From an uncultured Aquimonas sp. (GTDB lineage Bacteria > Pseudomonadota > Gammaproteobacteria > Xanthomonadales > Xanthomonadaceae), in contig CAMLOR010000133.1 in NCBI GenBank assembly GCA_946481615.1, forward strand, positions 1 through 8,746: 8,746 bases of DNA, given 5' to 3'. The notes beneath the pieces are model-generated. The model ran no database searches and was not told the origin of the DNA. It saw only the letters and a program-made list of their open reading frames with translations. Positions 1 through 8,746 of this stretch are shown here, piece by piece. The position numbers and the translations under genes are program-made. Each line of letters begins with the position of its first letter. Positions within the stretch are counted from its first letter, which is position 1.

Positions 1-310
1 CCACCAGCAGGTAGCGCAGCGAGAACGGCTGCGCCATGCGCACCAGCGTGTCGTAAACGGACTGGTCGCCGTGCGGATGGTATTTGCCGATCACGTCGCC
101 CACGATGCGGGCCGACTTGTAATAGGGCTTGTTGCTGTGCGCGCCCAGTTCGTTCATCGCGAACAGCACGCGGCGGTGCACTGGCTTGAGGCCGTCACGG
201 ACATCGGGAAGCGCGCGTCCCACGATCACGCTCATGGCGTAATCGAGGTAGCTGCGGCGCATCTCGTCCTCGAGGTTGACGGGGATGACTTCCTTTGCCA
301 GCTCTGCCAT
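1..310 (-). CDS. gyrA: DNA gyrase subunit A, N-terminal part (cut by left edge)
   Basis: GyrA is the breakage-reunion subunit of the type II topoisomerase that introduces negative supercoils (A2B2 with GyrB). Only the first 103 residues are present. The start is the ATG at 310-308, giving [12 protein letters not shown], which aligns without gaps to E. coli GyrA. Visible landmarks are [20 protein letters not shown] (20-39), [10 protein letters not shown] (40-49) and the winged-helix stretch [13 protein letters not shown] (76-88). Numbering equals E. coli, so residue 83 is Gln (codon at 64-62), residue 84 is Ser and residue 87 is Asp. The catalytic Tyr lies beyond the edge. A weak GGAT lies 6-7 bases before the start. 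The gene follows mtnA and gtrA on the same strand but has its own candidate promoter. The identification is secure. Confidence 0.98.
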   Translation of the reverse strand, partial: MAELAKEVIPVNLEDEMRRSYLDYAMSVIVGRALPDVRDGLKPVHRRVLFAMNELGAHSNKPYYKSARIVGDVIGKYHPHGDQSVYDTLVRMAQPFSLRYLLV

Positions 311-382
311 TATTTATCCAGTGAATACAAGCGGTTGGGCCCAAGTTGAAGCAAGCCTTCGCGGGCTTTGGGCAAGCGTCGG

Positions 383-391
383 ATTGTACCA
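383..391 (-). promoter_or_regulatory. Candidate extended -10 promoter for gyrA
   Basis: On the minus strand the bases read TGG followed by TACAAT, which fits the extended -10 form TGnTATAAT with one mismatch in the hexamer. No convincing -35 sits 16-18 bases upstream, as is common with extended -10 promoters. Transcription would start near 376 and leave about 65 bases of leader before the gyrA ATG. That leader contains the 10-bp palindrome TTGGGCCCAA (335-344) and a short stem AAGCC/GGCTT (353-357 with 364-368). The call rests on motif inspection only. Confidence 0.45.
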
Positions 392-482
392 TGGCGCCCC
401 CTTGCGAGAGCCCCTCGGAGGCCCCCGGACCGCCCCCTGGACACGCTGGTCGCCGGTGCTCATCGCGCGTGCGGCGAAGGCG

Positions 483-495
483 CGGCGGTCCGCCG
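483..495. other. Short GC-rich inverted repeat after gtrA
   Basis: CGGCGG-T-CCGCCG lies 18 bases past the gtrA stop. It could form a tight hairpin and weakly terminate transcription before the gyrA promoter. There is no T-tract, and such palindromes arise by chance in DNA this GC-rich. Apart from this and the gyrA promoter and leader, I see nothing convincing in the 202-base gap 311-512. Confidence 0.15.
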
Positions 496-512
496 ATCGT
501 CGCGGCGCCGGA

Positions 513-905
513 TCAGGTCTTGCGCTTGCGGAACACCCAGAAGCGCGAACTCGCATAGTTCACGGCGAGCCCCGCGACCGAACCGGCCGCCACGCCGATG
601 ACCGGCCACTCGCGCACCAGCGTGAACTGCCACACCAGCAGCGCGTAGGTGCCGTAGTTCACGACGAATCCGCCGAGCATGGCGAAGGCATAGCGCAGCC
701 ATTCGTGCAGCAGACTTTCGCCTGCGGCATGCGCGAAGGTGTAGCGACGGTTGAATATCCAGGTCGCCGTCATCGCGCACAGGAACGAGGCGACACGACT
801 GAGATAGGGATCCAGGCCCGCGCCGCGCACCAGCGCCTGCACGATGGCGGCGTCGACGACGAAGCCGATCGCGCCGGCCACGCAGAACAACGCGAACTGA
901 CGCAT
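513..905 (-). CDS. GtrA-family small membrane protein (putative lipid-linked sugar flippase)
   Basis: This 130-residue protein has four likely membrane helices, at about residues 5-25, 36-52, 68-91 and 101-118, and a basic C-terminal end (RKRKT). The pattern matches the GtrA family: an N-terminal glycine-rich helix (VAGAIGFVVDA, 9-19), FNRRYTF (51-57) between helices 2 and 3, and NYASSRFWVF (116-125) at the end of helix 4. GtrA proteins are thought to move undecaprenyl-phosphate-linked sugars across the inner membrane for glycosylation of O-antigen or other surface polymers. The substrate cannot be read from sequence, and no glycosyltransferase partner is in the window. The ATG at 905-903 is the usual family start. 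No clear ribosome-binding site precedes it, but the stop of a possible small ORF lies one base upstream (TGAGATG), so translation may be coupled. Confidence 0.88.
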   Translation of the reverse strand: MRQFALFCVAGAIGFVVDAAIVQALVRGAGLDPYLSRVASFLCAMTATWIFNRRYTFAHAAGESLLHEWLRYAFAMLGGFVVNYGTYALLVWQFTLVREWPVIGVAAGSVAGLAVNYASSRFWVFRKRKT

Positions 906-906
906 C

Positions 907-1004
907 TCAGCGCGCTGCCGGTTCGCGCAGGCCGGGCGATCGCGCGAAGCCGTGGCGGCCGTGCGCGATGCGCCGGGCGCGCCGGGTTTCCGGATCGCCG
1001 TGCG

Positions 1005-1008
<4 letters not shown>
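907..1008 (-). CDS. Possible 33-residue coupling ORF between mtnA and gtrA
   Basis: An ATG at 1008-1006 overlaps the mtnA stop as ATGA. The frame stays open for 33 codons and ends in TGA at 909-907, one base before the gtrA ATG. It therefore fills the mtnA-gtrA gap exactly. The product begins [10 protein letters not shown] and is Arg-rich (8 of 33), with no hydrophobic segment and no family I recognise. Two readings are possible: a coupling or leader peptide that carries ribosomes from mtnA to gtrA, or a chance open frame in GC-rich DNA. The exact stop/start junctions favour the first and the composition favours the second. Expression is unproven. Confidence 0.25.
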
Positions 1009-2057
<1,049 letters not shown>

Positions 2058-2083
2058 GGGCAGCACGGCTCGAAAGGCCCGCG

Positions 2084-2089
2084 ATTTTA
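2084..2089 (-). promoter_or_regulatory. Candidate -10 box for mtnA
   Basis: The minus strand reads TAAAAT, five of six to the -10 consensus, 27 bases before the mtnA ATG. This predicts a start of transcription near 2077. The region 17 bases upstream is GC-rich and has no good -35. It is the only A/T-rich patch in the 64-base divergent gap. Confidence 0.35.
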
Positions 2090-2110
2090 CTGGCGGGGCC
2101 CCGGGGGCGC

Positions 2111-2116
2111 TATGCT
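2111..2116 (+). promoter_or_regulatory. Candidate -10 box for the 2122 gene (leaderless start)
   Basis: TATGCT lies five bases before the ATG at 2122, so transcription would begin at or within a base of the start codon. A weak -35-like TTTACT lies at 2086-2091, 19 bases upstream, overlapping the mtnA -10 on the other strand. No ribosome-binding site lies before the ATG, which agrees with a leaderless message. Confidence 0.35.
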
Positions 2117-2121
2117 GCCGC

Positions 2122-2913
2122 ATGGCCAGGCGCCCGACCGAACCCCGCCCTGCCGCCGCGAAGAAACCCGCGGCGCGCAAGCGTGCGGCGCCGGCGAAGA
2201 AGACCGTCAGGAAGGCCGCGTCGCCGCAGTCTGTGAAATCCACGACGCCGGCGGCGTCGAAACCGGCGAAGCCGGCTGCAGCGAAACCCGCGAAATCTGC
2301 CGCTGCAACCGAAGCCGTCCGCACGCCGGCCGAGCGCGACCGCCGCTTCAACCTGCTGCTGCAGACCGCCTGCCTCAAGGCCGGCACGGCCTCGGCCGTG
2401 GGCACCATCACGCGCAAGGTGCCGCTGCTGGGCAAGCTCGCGCCTTCGCTGTTCGGCAACGACAGCGAGGCCTTCTCGCTGGGCCGCCTGCAGCACGAAC
2501 TGGTGCGCGAAGTGATCGCGCTCTACGACCTGGAACTGAGCGAGCTGGAAGAGCGTGGCGTGATCCTGCTCGCCACCGCCGTCACCGAAACCGCCCAGCA
2601 ACTGCCGCGGCAGATGGTCGAACGCATCGTGGAGCAGCTGGGCGGGCGCTATCTGCAGCCGGTGGCCACGCGCATCCTGCCGCTGGCCAGCCTCGTCACC
2701 GATATCGCCGGCGCCATTTCCGGCACCTACGCCGTGGGCAAGCGCGCGCAGGCGCTCTGCAATCTGCCGGGCAGCGGCAATCTCGGCGATCTGCTGCGCG
2801 GCCTGTCGGGCATCGACGAACGCCGGCTGTTCGCGTGGAGCGGCGAGGCGCTCAAGCATGCCTTGCTGCCGCTGCGCGGGGTGATGGCACTGCGGGCGGC
2901 GATCAAGCGCTGA
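2122..2913 (+). CDS. Hypothetical protein: basic Ala/Lys/Pro tail plus helical domain
   Basis: I do not recognise this 263-residue protein as a named family. Residues 1-62 are low complexity, built of Ala, Lys and Pro with motifs such as [12 protein letters not shown] (47-58). They carry 17 Lys/Arg against one acidic residue, like histone-H1-like or AlgP-type tails. Residues 70-263 form a separate, probably helical domain with small-residue, moderately hydrophobic stretches ([20 protein letters not shown] at 86-105, [20 protein letters not shown] at 186-205) and an amphipathic block [20 protein letters not shown] (123-142). The layout recalls EcsC-like or DUF697-like proteins, but that is a guess. 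The tail could bind nucleic acid or acidic membrane lipid. The ATG at 2122 was chosen over a frame start at 2056 because that one overlaps mtnA and lacks signals. The gene is divergent from mtnA and convergent with the DUF3011 gene. Confidence 0.75.
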   Translation: MARRPTEPRPAAAKKPAARKRAAPAKKTVRKAASPQSVKSTTPAASKPAKPAAAKPAKSAAATEAVRTPAERDRRFNLLLQTACLKAGTASAVGTITRKVPLLGKLAPSLFGNDSEAFSLGRLQHELVREVIALYDLELSELEERGVILLATAVTETAQQLPRQMVERIVEQLGGRYLQPVATRILPLASLVTDIAGAISGTYAVGKRAQALCNLPGSGNLGDLLRGLSGIDERRLFAWSGEALKHALLPLRGVMALRAAIKR

Positions 2914-2919
2914 TCCGCT

Positions 2920-3000
2920 GTCATTCCCGCGCAGGCGGGAATCCAGTGACGTGAGCGAAGCGCTTCAAAGTCACTGGGTTCCCGCCTGCGCGGGAACGAC
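2920..3000. repeat. Tail-to-tail pair of intergenic hairpin repeat units (element 1)
   Basis: Two 31-base arms (2920-2950 and 2970-3000) are inverted copies with 29 of 31 matches, around a 19-base centre that holds the palindrome GAAGCGCTTC (2957-2966). Each arm also folds alone: ATTCCCGC-gcag-GCGGGAAT (2923-2942) and GTTCCCGC-ctgc-GCGGGAAC (2978-2997). The arms begin with GTC or end in GAC outside, and meet inside through CCAGTGAC/GTCACTGG. The element starts seven bases after the stop of the 2122 gene, between convergent genes, so it may act as a two-way terminator or mRNA end protector. Repeats of this sort are widespread in proteobacterial intergenic DNA and read as HSRAGGNP or VPAQAGTQ if mistranslated. 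Confidence 0.85.
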
Positions 3001-3010
3001 GAAAGGAATT

Positions 3011-3042
3011 CGCACCTGGGTCCCCGCTTGCGCGGGGACGAC
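3011..3042. repeat. Solitary half of the hairpin repeat
   Basis: This single 32-base unit has stem GTCCCCGC-ttgc-GCGGGGAC (3020-3039). It differs from the right arm of the element at 5643-5724 by one base (T at 3028 against C at 5710) and shares that element's inner tail CGCACCTGG. No left partner with the matching CCAGGTGCG is present; it is ten bases past element 1. It ends five bases from the stop of the DUF3011 gene, so it probably lies in that gene's 3' end. Confidence 0.8.
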
Positions 3043-3047
3043 GCCCG

Positions 3048-3785
3048 TCAGTCGACGGCAAACTCGCCGCGACAACCGCGATCGACCCACACTCCGTTCA
3101 CGTCGTAGCCCCAGCTGCGATTGAAGGTGCAATCCGAATCGCTGAGCTGGCGCACCAGTTCCGCGCCGCGCCGGACACCGGCGGGACAATGCCGGTAGCG
3201 GTTGTCGCGCGATTCGCACAGCACGATCTGGCCGCGGTGACCGCGGTCGATGGGCAGGCCGCCGCCGTAGCTGCCGCCATGGCCGATCTCGAATTCGCCG
3301 CGGCAGCCGTCGCGCACCCACAGGCCGCGTCGGTCGGCACCCCAGGTGCGCCCTTCCACGCAGGGCGAGGACGACAGCTGGTTCACCAGCCGCACGCCGC
3401 CGCGGATGTCGACGTCGCAGTAGATCTGGTTGAAATCGCGCGATTCGCAACGCACCAGCCCGCCGCTGCCGTACCCCGCGCCATACGACGGCGGCGGTCC
3501 GCCGCCGCCGGTTTCGAATTCGCCGCGGCAGCCGCCGCTCACCCAGACGCCGCGACGGTCCCAGCCCCAGGTGCGGCCTTCCACGCAGGCCGTGGACGAT
3601 AGCTGGTTGACGATGCGCACGCCGTCGCGGGTGTCGGCATCGCACCAGATCTGCCGGTAATCGCGGGATTCGCAGCGGATCACTTCCGCGTAACCCTCGC
3701 GGTAATAACCTTGTCCGAAGGCTGGCCCGCAGAGCGCGAGCAGCGCCAGGCCCAGCCACGTTCCCACGGCATGACGGACTTGCAT
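3048..3785 (-). CDS. Secreted protein with three DUF3011 repeats
   Basis: This 245-residue protein starts with a signal peptide (basic MQVRH, hydrophobic core, probable cleavage after PAFG near residue 24), so it is exported. Three copies of a domain of about 55 residues follow (35-90, 110-165, 187-242), each of the form CESRD...C...QLS...C...WG.d..G.WV..GCRGEF. The four cysteines have identical spacing in all copies (x9, x18, x18): 38/48/67/86, 113/123/142/161 and 190/200/219/238. This suggests two disulphides per domain. Gly/Pro-rich linkers separate the repeats. I recognise this as DUF3011, whose function is unknown to me. The ATG at 3785 has a good ribosome-binding site (GGAG at 3797-3794, eight bases away) and places the signal peptide at the start, although the frame is open far upstream. 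It is divergent from the diguanylate cyclase. Confidence 0.9.
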   Translation of the reverse strand: MQVRHAVGTWLGLALLALCGPAFGQGYYREGYAEVIRCESRDYRQIWCDADTRDGVRIVNQLSSTACVEGRTWGWDRRGVWVSGGCRGEFETGGGGPPPSYGAGYGSGGLVRCESRDFNQIYCDVDIRGGVRLVNQLSSSPCVEGRTWGADRRGLWVRDGCRGEFEIGHGGSYGGGLPIDRGHRGQIVLCESRDNRYRHCPAGVRRGAELVRQLSDSDCTFNRSWGYDVNGVWVDRGCRGEFAVD

Positions 3786-3867
3786 GACGGTCCACTCCAC
3801 GGATTGTGCTGGGCGAGACTCTAGGCGAAACGGGCTTAACCGTCGACGAGCCAGTGACGCAGTCCGC

Positions 3868-3896
3868 TTGCCGCTCTGCGCCCGGCTGACTACGCT
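3868..3896 (+). promoter_or_regulatory. Candidate promoter for the diguanylate cyclase gene
   Basis: TTGCCG (3868-3873) and TACGCT (3891-3896) are separated by exactly 17 bases. The predicted start of transcription is at about 3903, the first base of the GTG start codon, so the message would be leaderless. The -10 box is weak (three of six) but keeps the most conserved T, A and final T. The hexamers are less convincing than the spacing. Confidence 0.4.
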
Positions 3897-3902
3897 GGCC
3901 GG

Positions 3903-5594
3903 GTGACGATCTCGTCCGCCGCCTCCCGGGTGCGATATCTGCTGGGTCTGCTGGCCGCGGTGGCATTGCTGGTCGCAGTGGGCGCCGTCGTCAGCATCGG
4001 CGTGCAGGGCTATCTGCGCGACATCGAATGGGTGACGCATACCCACGACAACCTCGACCAGATCGCTCAGCTCTACGCGCGCACCAAGGACGCCGAATCG
4101 GCGCAGCGCGGCTACCTCATCACGGGGCAGTCCGAATTCCTTGGCGAGTTCTACGCCGCCCGGCCGGATCTGGCGCGGCGCGCGGCCGCCCTGGCGCGTT
4201 CGGTGTCCGACAACGCGCAGCAGAGCGAGCGCGTGTCCGCCCTCGCCGCCCTCATCGAACGGCGGATGCAAACCGCCGAAGCCGTGCTCGCCGAGTACGA
4301 CGCCAACGGCGCCGAGGCGGCGCAGCAGATGGTGCGGAGCAACAGCGGCAAACAGCTGATGGATGAGATCGCCGCGCTGGCGCTCGACATCGACGCCGAG
4401 GAACGCCGACTTTTGAGCGCGCGCCGCGCGGTCGTGGATGACAGTTCGTTGGGGCTGCAAACCGCGGCCCTGGGCGGCATCGCGGCCAGCATCCTGCTCA
4501 TCTGCCTGGTGTTCGGCTTCATCCTGCGCGAGAACCGCGTGCGCCTGCTGGCCGAGCGCCGCACCGAGGAATCCTCGATCGAACTGGCCAACACCGTGAT
4601 GCAGCTGCGCCGCATCGGCAACGACACCGAGGAGCTGCGCCACTATGCGGGCATGTTGCAGAGCTGCCGCAGCGTGGAAGAGGCGATGCAGATCACGCAG
4701 CAGTCCTTCGTCAACCTGATGCCGGACCTAGGCGGCGCGGTGTACCTGCACCGCGCCTCGCAGAACCTCACCGAAGCGCGCCTGCGCTGGGGCGAACCGG
4801 CTGCCGACAGCGCACCGGTGCTGCATCCGGACGATTGCTGGGCGCTGCGCCGCGGCCAGGCCTACGCCGTGCCGGATCTGCATCGCGCCAGCAAGTGCGC
4901 GCACGTCGAGACTCCGGCGGACCGCAATCCGGTATCGACCCTGTGCCTGCCGCTGGCGGCACAGGGCGAGACGTTGGGTTTCCTCTACATCTCCGGACCC
5001 GGCCAGGGCGCCGTCGAAGCCGAGGGCGTGGCGGTGTCGGCCGCCGAGCAGTTGTCGCTGGCCCTGTGCAACCTGCGGCTGCAGGAGTCGTTGCGCATCC
5101 AGTCGATCCGCGATCCGCTCACGAGTCTTTACAACCGGCGCTATCTGGAGGAGTCGCTGGAACGCGAGGTGGTGCGCTGCGGCCGCCGCAACCTGCCGCT
5201 GGCGGTGATGATGCTCGACATCGACCACTTCAAGCGTTTCAACGACGCCCACGGCCACGAGGGCGGCGACGCGCTGCTGGTGCAGTTCGCCGCGATGCTG
5301 CAGTCGATGTGCCGCGGCGAGGACATCGCCTGCCGCTTCGGCGGCGAGGAATTCACGCTGATCCTGCCCGAAACCGCCGCCGCGACCGCCGCCGCGCGCG
5401 CCGAGCAGATCCGCGCGGCCGCCGAAGGCCTGCGCGTGGCGCACCAGAAAAGCCAGCTCTCGCCGGTGACGGTATCGATCGGCGTGGCGATGTTCCCCCG
5501 GGATGGCGCCACCGGCGCGGACTTGCTGCGGACGGCCGACGTCGCGCTGTACCGCGCGAAGCACGAAGGGCGCAATCGCGTGGTCGCGGCCTGA
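3903..5594 (+). CDS. Membrane-bound diguanylate cyclase, CHASE3-GAF-GGDEF
   Basis: This 563-residue protein makes cyclic di-GMP from two GTP. Domain order: membrane helix 1 (about 11-34); a periplasmic CHASE3-type helical sensor (about 36-180, with AESAQRGYLITGQSEF at 64-79); membrane helix 2 (about 187-208); a short linker; a GAF domain (about 245-393); and a GGDEF domain (about 400-560). The active site is intact: GGEEF at 480-484, LDIDHFKRFND (438-448) with Asp439 for metal, and DPLTSLYNRRYLE at 404-416. The inhibitory I-site RGED (471-474) lies five residues before GGEEF, so product feedback inhibition is likely. The GAF domain holds Cys312, Cys332, His334 and Cys348. The GTG at 3903 is chosen because it precedes helix 1; it has no ribosome-binding site. 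The signals sensed are unknown. Confidence 0.95.
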   Translation: MTISSAASRVRYLLGLLAAVALLVAVGAVVSIGVQGYLRDIEWVTHTHDNLDQIAQLYARTKDAESAQRGYLITGQSEFLGEFYAARPDLARRAAALARSVSDNAQQSERVSALAALIERRMQTAEAVLAEYDANGAEAAQQMVRSNSGKQLMDEIAALALDIDAEERRLLSARRAVVDDSSLGLQTAALGGIAASILLICLVFGFILRENRVRLLAERRTEESSIELANTVMQLRRIGNDTEELRHYAGMLQSCRSVEEAMQITQQSFVNLMPDLGGAVYLHRASQNLTEARLRWGEPAADSAPVLHPDDCWALRRGQAYAVPDLHRASKCAHVETPADRNPVSTLCLPLAAQGETLGFLYISGPGQGAVEAEGVAVSAAEQLSLALCNLRLQESLRIQSIRDPLTSLYNRRYLEESLEREVVRCGRRNLPLAVMMLDIDHFKRFNDAHGHEGGDALLVQFAAMLQSMCRGEDIACRFGGEEFTLILPETAAATAAARAEQIRAAAEGLRVAHQKSQLSPVTVSIGVAMFPRDGATGADLLRTADVALYRAKHEGRNRVVAA

Positions 5595-5597
5595 GGC

Positions 5598-5638
5598 GAT
5601 TGCGCGCAGAGCAGATCGTTCCTCATTCACGCGCAATC
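5598..5638 (+). terminator. Candidate hairpin after the diguanylate cyclase gene
   Basis: A perfect 9-bp stem, GATTGCGCG (5598-5606) with CGCGCAATC (5630-5638), encloses a 23-base loop and starts three bases after the TGA. No T-tract follows, so it is at best a weak or Rho-assisted terminator. The right side (CATTCACGCGCAATCC) also looks like a shrunken copy of the adjacent repeat unit. Confidence 0.3.
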
Positions 5639-5642
5639 CTTC

Positions 5643-5724
5643 GTCATTCCCGCGAAGGCGGGAATCCAGGTGCGGTGCATTTCGATGGGCCTCGCACCTG
5701 GGTCCCCGCCTGCGCGGGGACGAC
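5643..5724. repeat. Tail-to-tail pair of intergenic hairpin repeat units (element 2)
   Basis: Two 32-base arms (5643-5674 and 5693-5724) are inverted copies with 27 of 32 matches, around an 18-base centre. Each arm folds alone with a perfect 8-bp stem and 4-base loop: ATTCCCGC-gaag-GCGGGAAT (5646-5665) and GTCCCCGC-ctgc-GCGGGGAC (5702-5721). The inner tails CCAGGTGCG and CGCACCTGG pair exactly, although they differ from the tails of element 1. It occupies the convergent gap between the cyclase and epmA and ends ten bases from the epmA stop, which suits a two-way terminator or 3'-end stabiliser. Confidence 0.85.
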
Positions 5725-5734
5725 GAGCCGCGAA

Positions 5735-8746
<3,012 letters not shown>

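Noticed and set aside
2058..2459. N-terminal extension of mtnA to an upstream start
   Set aside because: The added 134 residues are low complexity and antisense to the 2122 gene. The family length and the Cys160/Asp240 numbering fit the start at 2057.
2110..2859. 249-codon open frame antisense to the 2122 gene
   Set aside because: Its Arg-rich C-terminus is the complement of the Ala/Lys/Pro tail, and it has no start signals or family motif.
2920..3042. CRISPR-like array
   Set aside because: The units are inverted hairpins without regular spacers or uniform orientation, and no cas gene is present.
3786..3867. Promoter for the DUF3011 gene
   Set aside because: TAGAGT and CACAAT hexamers on the minus strand were considered as -10 boxes, but neither has a -35 at a proper distance.
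2971..3966. 331-codon open frame on the minus strand ending in VPAQAGTQ repeats
   Set aside because: It is out of frame with the DUF3011 gene, and the VPAQAGTQ ending is mistranslated hairpin repeat.
3786..4643. N-terminal extension of the DUF3011 protein
   Set aside because: It would be antisense to the cyclase and would bury the signal peptide. The ATG at 3785 has a good ribosome-binding site.

Overview
The window is GC-rich chromosomal DNA from a proteobacterium, most likely a gammaproteobacterium near Xanthomonadales. The evidence is the mtnA-gyrA linkage also seen in Pseudomonas, a GyrA that carries Gln rather than Ser at position 83, a DUF3011 secreted protein, and intergenic hairpin repeats of the type that mistranslates to 'HSRAGGNP' or 'VPAQAGTQ'. 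The genus assignment is an inference. Most genes are housekeeping. I found no defence system, prophage, insertion sequence, CRISPR array, tRNA or rRNA.

Left block (1-2057, minus strand), read in the direction of transcription: mtnA (methionine salvage), a possible 33-codon ORF, a GtrA-family membrane protein, then the 5' end of gyrA, which runs off the left edge. The possible small ORF fits exactly between mtnA and gtrA, overlapping the mtnA stop as ATGA and ending one base before the gtrA start. Divergent from mtnA, at 2122-2913, is a plus-strand gene for a protein with a histone-H1-like basic tail and a helical domain I cannot name.

Middle block (2914-5734): a repeat cluster fills the convergent gap before a secreted three-repeat DUF3011 protein (3048-3785, minus). 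Divergent from that gene is a membrane-bound CHASE3-GAF-GGDEF diguanylate cyclase (3903-5594, plus), probably leaderless and starting with GTG. A second repeat element fills the next convergent gap.

Right block (5735-8746, minus): the NAD-dependent DNA ligase gene ligA, cut at its 5' end by the right edge, overlaps by 11 bp the downstream gene epmA, which encodes the EF-P beta-lysine ligase. The two look translationally coupled. LigA has two insertions compared with the E. coli enzyme.

There is no gap above 300 bases without a gene. The least ordinary material is the repeat family (five covarying hairpin units, four of them in tail-to-tail pairs), the small ORF between mtnA and gtrA, and two start codons that sit at the expected transcription start of a -10-like box.
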